64,000 nt of DNA from Spirosoma pollinicola (GCF_002831565.1 NZ_CP025096.1:3892501-3956500); one strand, 5' to 3'. Shown: positions 52,856 through 63,800, counted from the first letter of the stretch. The notes: generated by a model not told the origin, from the letters alone. Numbers and translations: made by a program.

Positions 52856-53152
52856 ATGACTCTGCAAGAATTAACCGAGCAAATTCGGTCCAAAGTTACG
52901 CATGCCGACAACATTAACGCTACGGTTAAGATTGTGACCGATCAGGGCCCTATTTTTATTGACGCAACGCAGTCGCCCGCAACGGTATCGAACGAAGACA
53001 AACCTGCTGATTGCGACCTGCAAGTAAGCATCGACAACCTTGTTAAAATGGGTAACGGCGACCTGAATCCCATGATGGCTGTTATGTCGGGTAAACTCAA
53101 AATTAAAGGGGACATGGGTATCGCTATGAAAATGGGTCAGGTGATGGGATAA
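52856..53152 (+). CDS. SCP2 sterol-binding domain protein
   Basis: 98 residues made of a single SCP-2 domain: ATVKIVTDQGPIFIDA, PADCDLQVSIDNLVKMGNGD, MAVMSGKLKIKGDMGIAMKM. The fold holds a hydrophobic tunnel that binds lipids or fatty acids. Neighbours give no clear partner. Confidence 0.9.
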   Translation: MTLQELTEQIRSKVTHADNINATVKIVTDQGPIFIDATQSPATVSNEDKPADCDLQVSIDNLVKMGNGDLNPMMAVMSGKLKIKGDMGIAMKMGQVMG

Positions 53153-53159
53153 GGTTAAT

Positions 53160-53303
53160 GAGTGAAAGAGTGAAAGAGTGTGAAGAAAACTAGTTATAGG
53201 GGAATCAGTAGTCTAGTTAACTTTTGACCTTAATAGAGTTCATTGTACGGGCGCAGTATAGGCGGACTCGTTTCGCTCTTTCGCTCATTCACTCTTTCAC
53301 CTT
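53160..53303. repeat. GAAAGAG-type imperfect inverted repeat
   Basis: GTGAAAGAGTGAAAGAGTGT on the left and its approximate inverse TCGCTCATTCACTCTTTCAC at 53278-53300, with about 90 bases between. Same motif family as at 23631-23719 and 13894-13926. Confidence 0.6.
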
Positions 53304-53304
53304 T

Positions 53305-54738
53305 ATGTCTACTTCTCGTCGTAAGTTTCTGGAAAGCAGTGCGCTAACAGCAGCGGCTTTTTATATTGTTCCGCGCCATGTGTTAGGCGGGACAGCAACG
53401 GATGGCTCGCGAATTATTGCGCCCTCCGACAAGCTCAACATTGCCGCCGTGGGCTGTGGCGGGAAGGCCGATGTGAATATCCGGCTGGCTTACAACAACG
53501 GGTCCGATAACTTCGTGGCCTTATGCGATGTTGACGACCGGCAGGCGAAGAAATTTCGCGCCAAATTCCCGAACGCACCCTATTTTCAGGACTACCGCGA
53601 AATGTTCGACAAGGCGGGCAAGTCCTTCGACGCCGTTATCGTGAGCACGCCCGACCATATGCACGCGCCTATTGCGATGGCGGCTATGGCAATGGGTAAA
53701 CACGTGTATGTCGAAAAACCACTGACTCACGATATTTACGAAGCCCGCATGCTGACCCAGGCGGCTGCGAAATATAAAGTCGTGACCCAGATGGGTAATC
53801 AGGGCAGTTCGGGCGATGCTACGCGTATTATCGAAACGGCCATTCAGAAAAATGTTATCGGCCATGTGCACACGGTTTACTGCTGGACCAACCGCCCGGT
53901 CTGGCCGCAGGGTGTCAAATCGCCGAAAGAAAAAGGGGAGTCGCAGCCCGTTCCGGCCGAAGTAAACTGGCCGCTCTGGCTGGGCACTGCGCCCACGCGC
54001 CCTTACCACGAAGCCTACATGCCTACGCGCTGGCGGGGGTATTGGGATTTTGGCACGGGAGCGCTTGGCGATATGGGCTGTCATTTCATGGACGTTCCTT
54101 TTCGCGCCCTGAATCTCAAATATCCAACCTCTGTTGAGTGCAGTGTAGGCTCTGTTTATTCAGATTTCTTTCAGGAAGCATTTTATGACGATAGTTGTCC
54201 GCCTTCCTCAGCTATTCACCTTACGTTTCCATCGGACGATAAGAAGGTAAAAGAGATTAAATTTTCGTGGTTCGATGGTGGTATTCGCCCCCAGTTACCC
54301 GAAGGCATAGAGTCCAGCGATGTGTTCCGCGAAATTGACGGGGGCATGCTGTTTATCGGTACCAAAGGCATGCTCACGGGTGGCCTGTTTGGGAATAACC
54401 CTAAATTATTACCTGCCGATAAATTCAGTGGTAAAGAGCTCCCTGCTCCCGAAAAACCACTGGTCGAAGGCAAAACGGAAGGCCACCAGCAGCAATGGGT
54501 CAAAGCCTGCAAGCAGGGCTACGGCGCGTATACATCCTCTTCGTTCGATCAGTCCGGTCCGCTTACCGAAACCGTTTTGATGGGCAATCTGGCAACGCGC
54601 TCCTATCTGGCCCGTGAAGATGGTAAGTTCACGGGGCGCAAAAAACTCCTGTGGGATGGCGACAATATGAAAATTACCAACTACGACTATGCGAACCAGT
54701 TTGTAAAGCGACAGTACAATGGCGGGTATACGTTGTAG
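53305..54738 (+). CDS. Gfo/Idh/MocA-family oxidoreductase, Tat-exported
   Basis: 477 residues from ATG 53305, which opens the Tat signal (TSRRKFLESSALTAAAFYIV); the frame also starts further up inside the repeat. The Rossmann motif NIAAVGCGGKADVN binds NAD(P), and EKPLTHDIYEARMLTQAA is the family signature (Lys is catalytic). Bacteroidota have many such secreted enzymes near glycan loci. The sugar substrate is not known. Followed by a nested palindrome overlapping its stop. Confidence 0.9.
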   Translation: MSTSRRKFLESSALTAAAFYIVPRHVLGGTATDGSRIIAPSDKLNIAAVGCGGKADVNIRLAYNNGSDNFVALCDVDDRQAKKFRAKFPNAPYFQDYREMFDKAGKSFDAVIVSTPDHMHAPIAMAAMAMGKHVYVEKPLTHDIYEARMLTQAAAKYKVVTQMGNQGSSGDATRIIETAIQKNVIGHVHTVYCWTNRPVWPQGVKSPKEKGESQPVPAEVNWPLWLGTAPTRPYHEAYMPTRWRGYWDFGTGALGDMGCHFMDVPFRALNLKYPTSVECSVGSVYSDFFQEAFYDDSCPPSSAIHLTFPSDDKKVKEIKFSWFDGGIRPQLPEGIESSDVFREIDGGMLFIGTKGMLTGGLFGNNPKLLPADKFSGKELPAPEKPLVEGKTEGHQQQWVKACKQGYGAYTSSSFDQSGPLTETVLMGNLATRSYLAREDGKFTGRKKLLWDGDNMKITNYDYANQFVKRQYNGGYTL

Positions 54739-54836
54739 TATCAGACAGCATCCTGCTGTCTGAGTCGCGATAGCGGCTAATTTTATTGTTCTATTAGCTC
54801 CTGGCGCGGCTCAGACAGCAGGATGCGGTCTGCTAC
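54735..54836. repeat. Nested inverted repeat after the Gfo/Idh gene
   Basis: Arms containing CAGACAGCATCCTGCTGTCTG and its near inverse, 45 bases apart. The left arm includes the TAG stop codon. The core is close to that of the repeat at 34474-34602. Confidence 0.8.
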
Positions 54837-54897
54837 AACCCTTAACTACTTGCTTATTAGTTAATCGCCGTTTACATTAGTGTGACTTCAATCACTA

Positions 54898-56871
54898 ATG
54901 ATACGTTTGCGCCCACTCGTCTTTTTAACTTTAATTGGTTGTTTACTAGCTCTACGGGTATTGGCGCAGCCTATAGGCAGCCAACCGGTAGCGGTGTTGC
55001 CCGCCGATAGTGATCAACTCTCGCTTCGGGGTACTATCGCCTATATGCGGGATTCGTCGCGGGTCAAAACTATTGCCGATGTGATTGCGCTGGCAAATAC
55101 CCCGGCTTTTGCGCCTATAACGTCGCTCGTTCCTAATTTTGGGGTTAGCACAGGCACAAAAAACGCCACACCTATCTGGCTCCGGTTCCGGTTGAAGAAC
55201 CCATCGGCCAATCCGCAGGCATGGCTTGCCGAAATTGATTTCTGGTGTTTCGATGAACTTCAGCTTTTTGTGGTCGATGCCCAAAATCAGGTGCTGTCTA
55301 CTTCACCAACTATTGGCTGGAAAACACCCGCTCCCCAACGCATAAAAAACAATCGACATTTCTGGTTTCCATTAACAGTGCCTACTGGACAGGTTGTAAC
55401 GGTCTATTTGCGGGTAGTCAAACATCGGGGAACGCAAATTGTGCCTATCGAACTCGTGCGGGAGTCAGCGTACGAATCGGTGGTGCAACGTAGTTATTTG
55501 TTTTGGGGCGGAGTGCTGTTTTCACTGACGTTCATGGCAATGATGAGCCTGATCTTCTTTCTGACGACCTTCGACCAGATCTATTCACGATACATTTTCT
55601 GTTTATTGGGCTTGGTGGGTTTTTTTGTCATCAACGATGGCTTTTTAAACCAGTTTGGATTTGATGTGCAGTTCTGGATGCCCCGACAAAACGTCTATTT
55701 TTTGTTTCCGCTTGTTCTGTTCTATTCGCAGCTAACCTTCGTAAGGCGGTTTCTCAGCCTGAAAGACACGCCGTCACGTCGCTGGCACACCATTGGCACA
55801 TGGGTATTATGGGGTGGAGTACTTTGCCTGATTGCCCTAACCGCCGAGTGGTTCACACCCCTGTCGCCCACTATGGAACTGGTTTTGGTACGTTTGTTTA
55901 CGGCACTATACTGGTTACCCTTGCCGGTTATTGTGGCCTATATCATTGTCGGAATCGTTCGCAAGTACCATGTGGCGGAAGCGTGGCTGTATCTGGCGGC
56001 TATCGTACCCTTTTATACCCTTAATCTGGGGCTTGTTTTTGCCAATTTCGGGCTGTTACCAACCTATGAATGGGTGTCCTGTTTTGCGTATTATGCCCCA
56101 GCGGCATTATTTGAAGTATTAGCCTTGATGGTTGGTCTGGCTTATCGGTATAAACTGGATCGCGACCAGACCGAGCAGCTCATAAAGGAGCGTACCGTTC
56201 AACAGCAACGAATGTACGAAGCCGAAGTGCAGACACTGGCTCTGAAAAATAGTCTTCTGGTCGAGAAGGAACGTATTGCCCGCGATTTGCACGATAACGT
56301 AGGAGCACACCTGGCCTTCGTTGTCACGAACCTGACCCACATCAGCGATCAGGCCGAGAAAAAGCCCATAACCGACGGGCAACGGTTGTCTAGTCAATTA
56401 CGAACCATCGTGACGCACACCCGCGAAGCCGTGAAACTCCTGCGCGAAACTATCTGGGCCATCCATCAGGAAAGTTTCACAGTCGAAGAGTTTGCCGAAC
56501 GGCTCAATCAGTACATCAACCGCTACGTACACGAAACCGACGGACTCAATGTCGATGTGCAGGTGTCGGGCTCACCGATTTATAAACTCAGTTCATCGCA
56601 GGTGCTCAACCTGTTCCGGATTGTTCAGGAGGCCCTTAATAATGTTATCAAGCACGCCAGGGCTTCGGAGGCTGTCGTGAAACTGAATGTCCGTTCCGAT
56701 GGCCATATCAACCTACGCATTCACGATAATGGCCGGGGTTTTAACTGGACAAACGGAACCGTAGCCGGGAGTCATTATGGCCTGCATAATATGAAAACGC
56801 GTGCTCAGGAACTGGGCGGCACGTTCCGGGTCTTCGCCGAAGAGGGTACTACGGTAGAAGTGGAGGTATAA
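54898..56871 (+). CDS. 7TM-DISM sensor histidine kinase
   Basis: 657 residues. After a signal (LVFLTLIGCLLALRVLAQ) comes a 7TMR-DISMED2 sensor (residues about 60-185; IWLRFRLKNPSANPQAWLAE), seven membrane helices (about 195-400), a coiled linker, a HisKA_3 domain with phospho-acceptor His in ARDLHDNVGAHLAF and a HATPase_c domain (NNVIKHARASEAVVKL, IHDNGRGFNW). DISM sensors often bind carbohydrates or small ligands outside the cell. No response regulator is adjacent, though kinases of this class usually pair with NarL-type ones. Confidence 0.92.
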   Translation: MIRLRPLVFLTLIGCLLALRVLAQPIGSQPVAVLPADSDQLSLRGTIAYMRDSSRVKTIADVIALANTPAFAPITSLVPNFGVSTGTKNATPIWLRFRLKNPSANPQAWLAEIDFWCFDELQLFVVDAQNQVLSTSPTIGWKTPAPQRIKNNRHFWFPLTVPTGQVVTVYLRVVKHRGTQIVPIELVRESAYESVVQRSYLFWGGVLFSLTFMAMMSLIFFLTTFDQIYSRYIFCLLGLVGFFVINDGFLNQFGFDVQFWMPRQNVYFLFPLVLFYSQLTFVRRFLSLKDTPSRRWHTIGTWVLWGGVLCLIALTAEWFTPLSPTMELVLVRLFTALYWLPLPVIVAYIIVGIVRKYHVAEAWLYLAAIVPFYTLNLGLVFANFGLLPTYEWVSCFAYYAPAALFEVLALMVGLAYRYKLDRDQTEQLIKERTVQQQRMYEAEVQTLALKNSLLVEKERIARDLHDNVGAHLAFVVTNLTHISDQAEKKPITDGQRLSSQLRTIVTHTREAVKLLRETIWAIHQESFTVEEFAERLNQYINRYVHETDGLNVDVQVSGSPIYKLSSSQVLNLFRIVQEALNNVIKHARASEAVVKLNVRSDGHINLRIHDNGRGFNWTNGTVAGSHYGLHNMKTRAQELGGTFRVFAEEGTTVEVEV

Positions 56872-56969
56872 ACAACCAATTTTCTCGTTTAAGCACCTTC
56901 CTGCCAACACATGGGGGCTGTCGCTTGTTGTTTTGGGTAACCAGTTAACTCAACCATAACTGTCAACCT

Positions 56970-58838
56970 ATGAATCAGGCATTACTTAGCCGCCGGCTGT
57001 TGGGCGTTACCTTCTCACAGGATGGCGCAACCGCGCGTGTTTGGGCACCTTTTGCCCATAGTGTAACCCTTCGTCGGAGTGACCGGCAACTGGATATTCC
57101 GCTCCAGAATGATGGAACCTACTGGCAGATCACAACGGCACAGCTACAGCCCGGTGATACGTATAAATTTATTCTGAACGATACGCTCGAACGCCCCGAC
57201 CCCGCGTCGATGGCGCAGCCCGATGGCGTTCATGGCGCATCGCAGGCAGTGGATACGAACACGTTCGTCTGGACAGACGCCGACTGGCACAACCTGCCCC
57301 TTGAAGATTACCTGATCTACGAACTTCATACGGGCACCTTCACGCCCGAGGGTACATTTTCGGGTGTCGAAAATCGGTTGGATTATCTGGTTGAGCTAGG
57401 TGTCAACGCGGTAGAAATTATGCCCGTCGCGCAGTTTCCCGGTACCCGGAACTGGGGGTATGATGGCGTATGTCCCTTTGCTGTCCAAAATTCTTACGGG
57501 GGGGCAGTAGGCTTACAGAAGCTTGTCGATGCCTGCCATCGGCGGGGGCTGGCCGTGGTGCTCGATGTGGTCTACAACCACATTGGGCCGGAAGGAAATT
57601 ACATTGGCGATTTTGGTCCGTATTTTACAGCCAAACATGTGACGCCCTGGGGCAATGCACTCAATTTCGATGATGATTACAGCGACAGCGTTCGCCGGTA
57701 CTTTATCGAAAATGTGCTGATGTGGTTTCGGGACTTTCATATTGATGCGTTACGACTGGATGCTGTTCATGCCATCTGCGATTCGAGCGAGACGCATTTG
57801 TTACGCGAAATGAAACAGTATGTCGACGCCCTTATGGCAAAAACTGGTCGGCAGCATTACCTGATCATCGAATCGGATGCCAATGAAACGCAGTTTATTC
57901 AGCCGCTGGTCAATAATGGCTATGGCATGGATGCGCAATGGAATGACGAGTTTCATCATGCGTTGCGCGTAACGGCGGGGGGCGAGCGCAACGGATATTA
58001 TGCCGACTATGATGGCATAAAGCACTTGGCTAAATCCTACCGGGATGCGTATGTGTATGATGGCACCTACATGCCCCGACGCGCCCGAATTGTAGGCAAG
58101 TCGACAGCAGCCCATGCCGGGCGGCAGTTTGTGGTGTTTTCACAAAACCACGACCAGATTGGCAACCGGATGCTGGGCGAGCGGCCAAGCCAGTTGGTGA
58201 GCCTGGAAATGCAAAAACTCATGGCCGGGGCGGTGATGAGCAGCCCCTATTTACCCATGCTGTTCATGGGTGAGGAGTGGGGAGAACTGAATCCGTTTAT
58301 GTATTTCGTGAGTCATTCGCAGACAAACCTGATCGACGCCGTTCGGCAGGGGCGCAAGAAGGAATTTGCCGAATTTCAAACAGACTTCGAGGCTCCGGAC
58401 CCGCAGGACGAACGCACGTTTGAGCGATCTAAACTTCAATGGCAACGACTCATACAGGAGCCCCACAAAACGCTCTTTCGGTATTATCAAACGTTGCTCA
58501 AGCTTCGTAAAACCTCTTCCCTGCGTCATCCGGACCGTGAGTCGGTGGCGGTGGTTGGAGACGAGATTCGGCAAACGCTCACGCTGTTTCGGCAACACAA
58601 AAAACAAACAAAAACCGGTGCGTCTGTTATAGAAGAAACGGTTATCTGTCTACTGAATTTCTCAAAGGAACCACAAACACTGGTGCTGCCTGCCAGCGAA
58701 GGGAATTGGCATAAATTGCTGGATTCCGCCGACCCGCAATGGCACGGTCCCGTAGCAGCCCCATCGTTCGTAAGTGGTAATGCGCCTGTCGTTGTTCAAC
58801 CCGAATCCATTCTGGTTTATACCACGGTGGCTGTTTGA
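56970..58838 (+). CDS. treZ: Malto-oligosyltrehalose trehalohydrolase
   Basis: 622 residues, normal for TreZ. N-terminal beta domain (TARVWAPFAHSVTLRR), then the GH13 barrel: LDYLVELGVNAVEIMPVAQF, GYDGVCPFAVQNSYGG, nucleophile region DALRLDAVHAI, acid Glu in LIIESDANETQF and NHDQIGNRMLGE. The enzyme releases trehalose from malto-oligosyltrehalose made by TreY. No treY is seen here. It overlaps the convergent gene by 22 bases. Confidence 0.93.
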   Translation: MNQALLSRRLLGVTFSQDGATARVWAPFAHSVTLRRSDRQLDIPLQNDGTYWQITTAQLQPGDTYKFILNDTLERPDPASMAQPDGVHGASQAVDTNTFVWTDADWHNLPLEDYLIYELHTGTFTPEGTFSGVENRLDYLVELGVNAVEIMPVAQFPGTRNWGYDGVCPFAVQNSYGGAVGLQKLVDACHRRGLAVVLDVVYNHIGPEGNYIGDFGPYFTAKHVTPWGNALNFDDDYSDSVRRYFIENVLMWFRDFHIDALRLDAVHAICDSSETHLLREMKQYVDALMAKTGRQHYLIIESDANETQFIQPLVNNGYGMDAQWNDEFHHALRVTAGGERNGYYADYDGIKHLAKSYRDAYVYDGTYMPRRARIVGKSTAAHAGRQFVVFSQNHDQIGNRMLGERPSQLVSLEMQKLMAGAVMSSPYLPMLFMGEEWGELNPFMYFVSHSQTNLIDAVRQGRKKEFAEFQTDFEAPDPQDERTFERSKLQWQRLIQEPHKTLFRYYQTLLKLRKTSSLRHPDRESVAVVGDEIRQTLTLFRQHKKQTKTGASVIEETVICLLNFSKEPQTLVLPASEGNWHKLLDSADPQWHGPVAAPSFVSGNAPVVVQPESILVYTTVAV

Positions 58839-59545
58839 TTGCGTAGTAGCCGGATGATAGCTACCCCATGACTGAATAACACAACCGGGACGATAAAGCC
58901 AGGCAACCAGATGTAGGGGAATTTCAAGATACCCACGTTAGGCTGATCGAAGGCCAGTTGCTGAAAGGGCAGCGGTGCAGACAGTACGGCACGGACGACG
59001 ATGTTTATCACTAAGCCTAATGCAAGTATATTCCAAACCAACAACCAACGCGGAGATAGTTGTTGTTTTCTGAACGCGAAATAGGCTACCACGGGTGCTG
59101 ACAGCCCGGAAAGTATATCGTAGTTACCCCCTTCGAAGGTCATCAATTCGGGTACTTGCTGATGGATGTAGAGCGCATATAAAGTTAGCTCAACGGGCAC
59201 ACGTACGGTATGCAGCGTGGTCAGGACGGACAGTGGTAACGGTTCAATCCAGTGGCGCCCCTGCGTTGTGCTGAGTAGTACGATGATGAGCACGAACGGC
59301 GGACCAAGAGCCAGGATAAAATGAGGTGGAAAGGTGTCAAGTTGCTGGAAGAAATGGTTGCTGGCCAATATCGCCAGGAGCGTTAACCAGACGATGCTGA
59401 TAACAAGGACACGGGTGGCACCAGCGACTGATACCCGCCGAACTGCCATATAAAGCATGACCAGCGTTATCAGCGTTGTGGCCGCAAAAAAGAGATCGAG
59501 CCAGAGTGGCGTGGGCGTAAAGAGAATTGATAGGTTCGGCTTCAT
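58817..59545 (-). CDS. Multispanning membrane protein of unknown function
   Basis: 242 residues with about seven membrane helices (LWLDLFFAATTLITLVMLYM, VLVISIVWLTLLAILASNHF, FILALGPPFVLIIVLLS and others). FPYIWLPGFIVPVVLFSHGVA and the PRWLLVWNILALG segment are conserved-looking but I recognise no family. It stands 122 bases downstream of the LytTR gene on the same strand and may work with it. Confidence 0.65.
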   Translation of the reverse strand: MKPNLSILFTPTPLWLDLFFAATTLITLVMLYMAVRRVSVAGATRVLVISIVWLTLLAILASNHFFQQLDTFPPHFILALGPPFVLIIVLLSTTQGRHWIEPLPLSVLTTLHTVRVPVELTLYALYIHQQVPELMTFEGGNYDILSGLSAPVVAYFAFRKQQLSPRWLLVWNILALGLVINIVVRAVLSAPLPFQQLAFDQPNVGILKFPYIWLPGFIVPVVLFSHGVAIIRLLRNQTATVV

Positions 59546-59667
59546 GACCGTGTTTTATAACCGTAGGCGTGGTTGCCTGCCGTTACAAAGGAAACGAGCC
59601 ATACCCCTCGAAAAAACAGGTCGTAGCCATTCCGTTTATGAGTGGTATCGAAAGGTGGAACGAATGG

Positions 59668-60546
59668 TCAGTTTACGGGAGCAGCCTGTAGCCATTTCTT
59701 GAGTTCGAGACTGCGATATCGGCTAACGATTACGTCCTGACCTGCATCCTGTTTGTGTAAGGCCGGTACAAGCGTAACGATAAGCTTGCGATTGACGTCA
59801 TCCTGAACCGCCCGAACAGCCCCCGCGCTCACCACAAACTGGCGGCTAAGTTGAAAAAAATACTGGTTGTCTATCGTGTCAAGCAGGCTTGGTAAGGAAG
59901 AAAAACGCGTAGTGATTTGTTGGCCATCACTCTTGACCAGTAAGACAAGTCCACCCGTCGAATAGAAGTACGCAACTTGGTCGATGGGCAGGCGAAGCTG
60001 ACCGTTGAGAACGCTTATAGAAATCAGACTTGCCGTAGACGTTGCCCGCTCGGTTGACGGCAAAATTACAGGAGTTGACAGTACCTCATGTTCACGCTTT
60101 TGGCGCTCGGTATAAAACGCCTGTATTAAATACAACCCCGAATAGGCTCCGTTGAGGAGCGAAGCCAGCGTAACACAAACGGCGATGCCCTTAACCACAG
60201 TTGTTGTGGGTGGCCACTGGCCCGAATACGCCCATTGAGATAGTGGAAAAACAACCGAAAAGGTGAGTAATGTAGCGCAGCCACCCATCAGAATTTGAGC
60301 CAGCAGACGCCGAACCGGCTGTTGGCTGAATGGCAAACGACCATCCAGCCATCGGAAGATAAATAAATTGACTTCCCAACAGGAAAGCATGACGGTAGCA
60401 ACGGTCAGAAAGTAGGCCCAGGGGAAATAATAACCCGCCTGGCCGGGAAACACCTGCCGAAAGACAATATGAGCAGCCAGCAAGGCCGCAATTGGCACTA
60501 CGATCAGGCGGAGGAAAATATGTTGCCGATGGGAGAGCGGAGACAT
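59668..60546 (-). CDS. Membrane-anchored LytTR transcription factor
   Basis: 292 residues. Four predicted helices in the first 150 residues (LRLIVVPIAALLAAHIVF, AYFLTVATVMLSCWEVNLFI and following), then a LytTR domain at about residues 185-290: LRLPIDQVAYFYSTGGLVLL, LPSLLDTIDNQYFFQLSRQF, VSAGAVRAVQ and VSRYRSLELKKWLQ. Such proteins bind direct repeats upstream of their targets; the anchored form without a receiver domain suggests one-component sensing at the membrane. It lies divergent from the PVC-type gene. Confidence 0.87.
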   Translation of the reverse strand: MSPLSHRQHIFLRLIVVPIAALLAAHIVFRQVFPGQAGYYFPWAYFLTVATVMLSCWEVNLFIFRWLDGRLPFSQQPVRRLLAQILMGGCATLLTFSVVFPLSQWAYSGQWPPTTTVVKGIAVCVTLASLLNGAYSGLYLIQAFYTERQKREHEVLSTPVILPSTERATSTASLISISVLNGQLRLPIDQVAYFYSTGGLVLLVKSDGQQITTRFSSLPSLLDTIDNQYFFQLSRQFVVSAGAVRAVQDDVNRKLIVTLVPALHKQDAGQDVIVSRYRSLELKKWLQAAPVN

Positions 60547-60801
60547 GCGTGCGTTCTTGATAGAATAGAGCCAAGCCGGAAAGCAGCCTAACCTAACGAA
60601 ATGTATGAATAACCTGTCAACAATCTATTCGGAAAACAGTACGCTAAAAACATATTCGGCAAATAAAGTAGCGTTCGCCTGAAAAAGCCTTTCAACCATT
60701 GAATAGAACGCTGATTTTTGTGGTCGCTATTATCCTATAGTATATAACCTCCATCCGGCAAATCAGCGTTCTACTATAAATTCGTCATACTCTTGTTCAG
60801 A

Positions 60802-63800
60802 ATGAAAAAAAGCAACGTTAGCCTGACCAGTAAGCGATTAATGTGGCTTGGTGCGCTGATTCCTACGCTGTGTCTGGTAGGATATCAGGTCGAGAAAGAC
60901 CCCATAGACCGGCGTATCAAGCGGATGGACCCCGCAAAAGCCGCTCAGCTAGCCAAATCCATCGAGGCCACCGTAACACCCGAACTGGCCGAAGGGCTTA
61001 GCCTGCGGCTGTGGGGGGGCGATTCGCTGGTGGCCGACCCCATTTCGATCGACACCGACGAAAATGGGCGGATTTATTATACCCGCACGAACCGGCAGAA
61101 AAATACCGAGTTCGATATTCGGGGTCACCAGGATTGGGAAATCGAATCGAACCGACTGCAAAGCATCGAAGATAAACGGGCGTTTCTGCATCGTGTATTG
61201 TCGCCCGAAAACAGCAAGAAAAACGAATGGCTGAAAGACCTCAACGGCGATGGCTCCCACGACTGGCGGGATATGACCGTGGAGAAAGAAAATATCTTCC
61301 GGCTTGAAGATACAAATGGCGATGGCGTAGCCGATTTGTCGCAGTTGGTAGTCGATGATTTCCACGACGAAGTGACCGACGTGGCCGGGGGCGTTATGAT
61401 CAATGGGAACGACCTGTATGTGGCCGTTGCTCCCGATCTGTGGCGGATGCAGGATAAAGATGGCGATGGAATCGCCGAAACGAAAACGTCGATTTCGCAC
61501 GGATATGGCATTCACGTAGGTTTTAGCGGACATGGCATGTCGGGTATCGAGATGGGACCGGATGGTAAAATCTACTGGCAAATTGGCGACATCGGCTTCA
61601 ACGGGAAAGGGCCCGATGGTAAGAAGTGGGAACACCCGAACAGTGGCGTTGTGGTGCGGTCTAACCCCGACGGCAGTGATTTTGAGGTCTTTGCCTATGG
61701 CGTTCGCAACACCCACGAGTTTGTTTTCGATGAATATGGCAACCTGATCAGTGAAGATAACGACGGCGACCATCCGGGCGAGAAAGAGCGGCTGGTATAC
61801 ATCGTCAATGGGTCTGATACGGGCTGGCGCAGCAACTGGCAGTATGGAAAATACCGCGACCCAAACAACAACACCTACAAAGTCTGGATGGACGAGCAGA
61901 TGTACAAACCCCGTTTTGAGGGACAGGCGGCTTACATCACACCAACCATTACTAACTATGTGAGCGGACCTGCGGGTATGAAGTATAACCCCGGCACCGC
62001 GCTAAGCCCTGCCTATAAAAACATGTTTTTCGTGGCTGAATTCGTCGGAAATCCGGCCAAGTCAGGGATACACGCGTTCAAATTGAAGCCTAAAGGCGCT
62101 TCGTTCGAACTGGGCGAAGAGAAGAAAGTGCTGGGTAATGTGCTGGCCACCGGTATCGACTTTGGGCCGGACGGTGCCTTGTACGTAGCCGACTGGATTA
62201 ACGGCTGGGATACCAAAGATTACGGCCGTATCTGGAAACTGGACGATAAAGCGGGCGCCGGTTCTGCCGAACGCAAGCTTACCCAAACCCTGCTGGCCGA
62301 AAAATTTGCGGGTCGTTCCGAATCGTCTCTGGGTGATTTGCTGAAGAATGCCGACATGCGTGTTCGGCAGAAAGCCCAATTCGAACTGGTGAAACGGGGC
62401 GCTAAAGGTGTAGGCATATTGACCGCATCGACCAAACAAACCGACAATCAACTGGCGCGTGTGCATGGGATCTGGGGCATTAGCCAACTGGCCCGTCAGG
62501 ATAAACAATATGGTCAGTTATTAATGCCGTTGCTTCAGGATAGCGACCCCGAAATTCGGGCACAGGCCGCTAAATGGCTGGGCGATATTCGCTACAAAGA
62601 AGCCGGTGCCTCGCTGATTCCGTTGCTGAGAGATGGTAACAGCCGGGCGCGGTTCTTTGCCGCCGAAGCCCTGGGTCGTATAGCCTACGAGCCTGCCATT
62701 CAGCCACTTATTCAACTACTAGAGGCCAACAACGACGAAGACGCCTACATCCGCCATGCGGGCAGTCTGGCCCTGGCACGGATCGGAAAAACGGAGCCTG
62801 TTATTGCTTTGGCCACTAATTCATCGCGGGCGGTACGCATTGCCGCCGTGGTGGCCCTTCGGCGTATGAGCAGCCCCGGCATCGCCAATTTCCTGGCCGA
62901 TAAAGATGAGTTTATCGTGACCGAAGCCGCTCGCGGCATCAACGATGACCTGTCGATTCCGGAGGCTTTGCCCGCGCTTGGTAAAGTCCTGCAAACGACC
63001 AGTTTCAAAAATGAAGCATTGATCAGACGCGCCATCAACGCCAATCTTCGGGCTGGTACGCCGGAAACCATGCAAACGCTGATGGACTACGCGCAGAAAG
63101 AAGGTGCTCCCGTTGCCATGAGGGCCGAAGCGATGGACGCGCTCAGCACCTGGGCTAAACCTTCAGTGCTGGACCGGGTCGATGGCCGCTATCGGGGGGT
63201 GATCGAGCGTGATGCTGCGGCTATGAAAAGCAAAACAGGCGACGCTTATACCAAACTGCTCACGAGTTCCGAATTGCCCCTGCGGCTCAGCGCCATTAAA
63301 TCCATTGAGCGGATGGGCCTGAAAGAAGCTGGTACGGCACTGTTCAGCCGGTTGACAGAAGATAAGGAACCTGCTGTTCGTATTGCCGCTTTACGAGCAC
63401 TGGCTTCACTGAACGACGCCCAGCAAAGTAAAGCGATTGAGGTGGCAATGGCCGATAAAGAAAAAAGTGTGCGCGTAGCGGGTCTTGACCTATTGAGCAA
63501 AACCACGATGGATAAAGATCGGATGGTAACGCTGCTCTCTGACGTTATCGCAACCCGAACGACCGAAGAAAAACAGGCCGCCCTGCTCACATTGGGGAAA
63601 TTGCCGGTTAAAAATTCGCAGAAAGCGTTCGATCCGTTGCTAACGAAACTACAGGCCGGTGCGCTCCCCGCCGAACTTCAGCTGGAGTTGGGTGAGGCTA
63701 TCGAAAGCAGTAAATCACCCCAGTTGGCCGCCCGCTACAAAGCGATCAACGACAAACTGTCGCCCGATGCGCTGATGGCTTCGTTTAAAGGGAGCTTGCT

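Noticed and set aside
34474-54836. CRISPR array
   Set aside because: The repeats are inverted, differ in sequence and sit between genes at irregular spacing, without spacers or cas genes.
60949-61773. 274-residue open frame on the minus strand
   Set aside because: It lies opposite the well-supported PVC-type heme gene, and its composition follows that gene's codons; a shadow.
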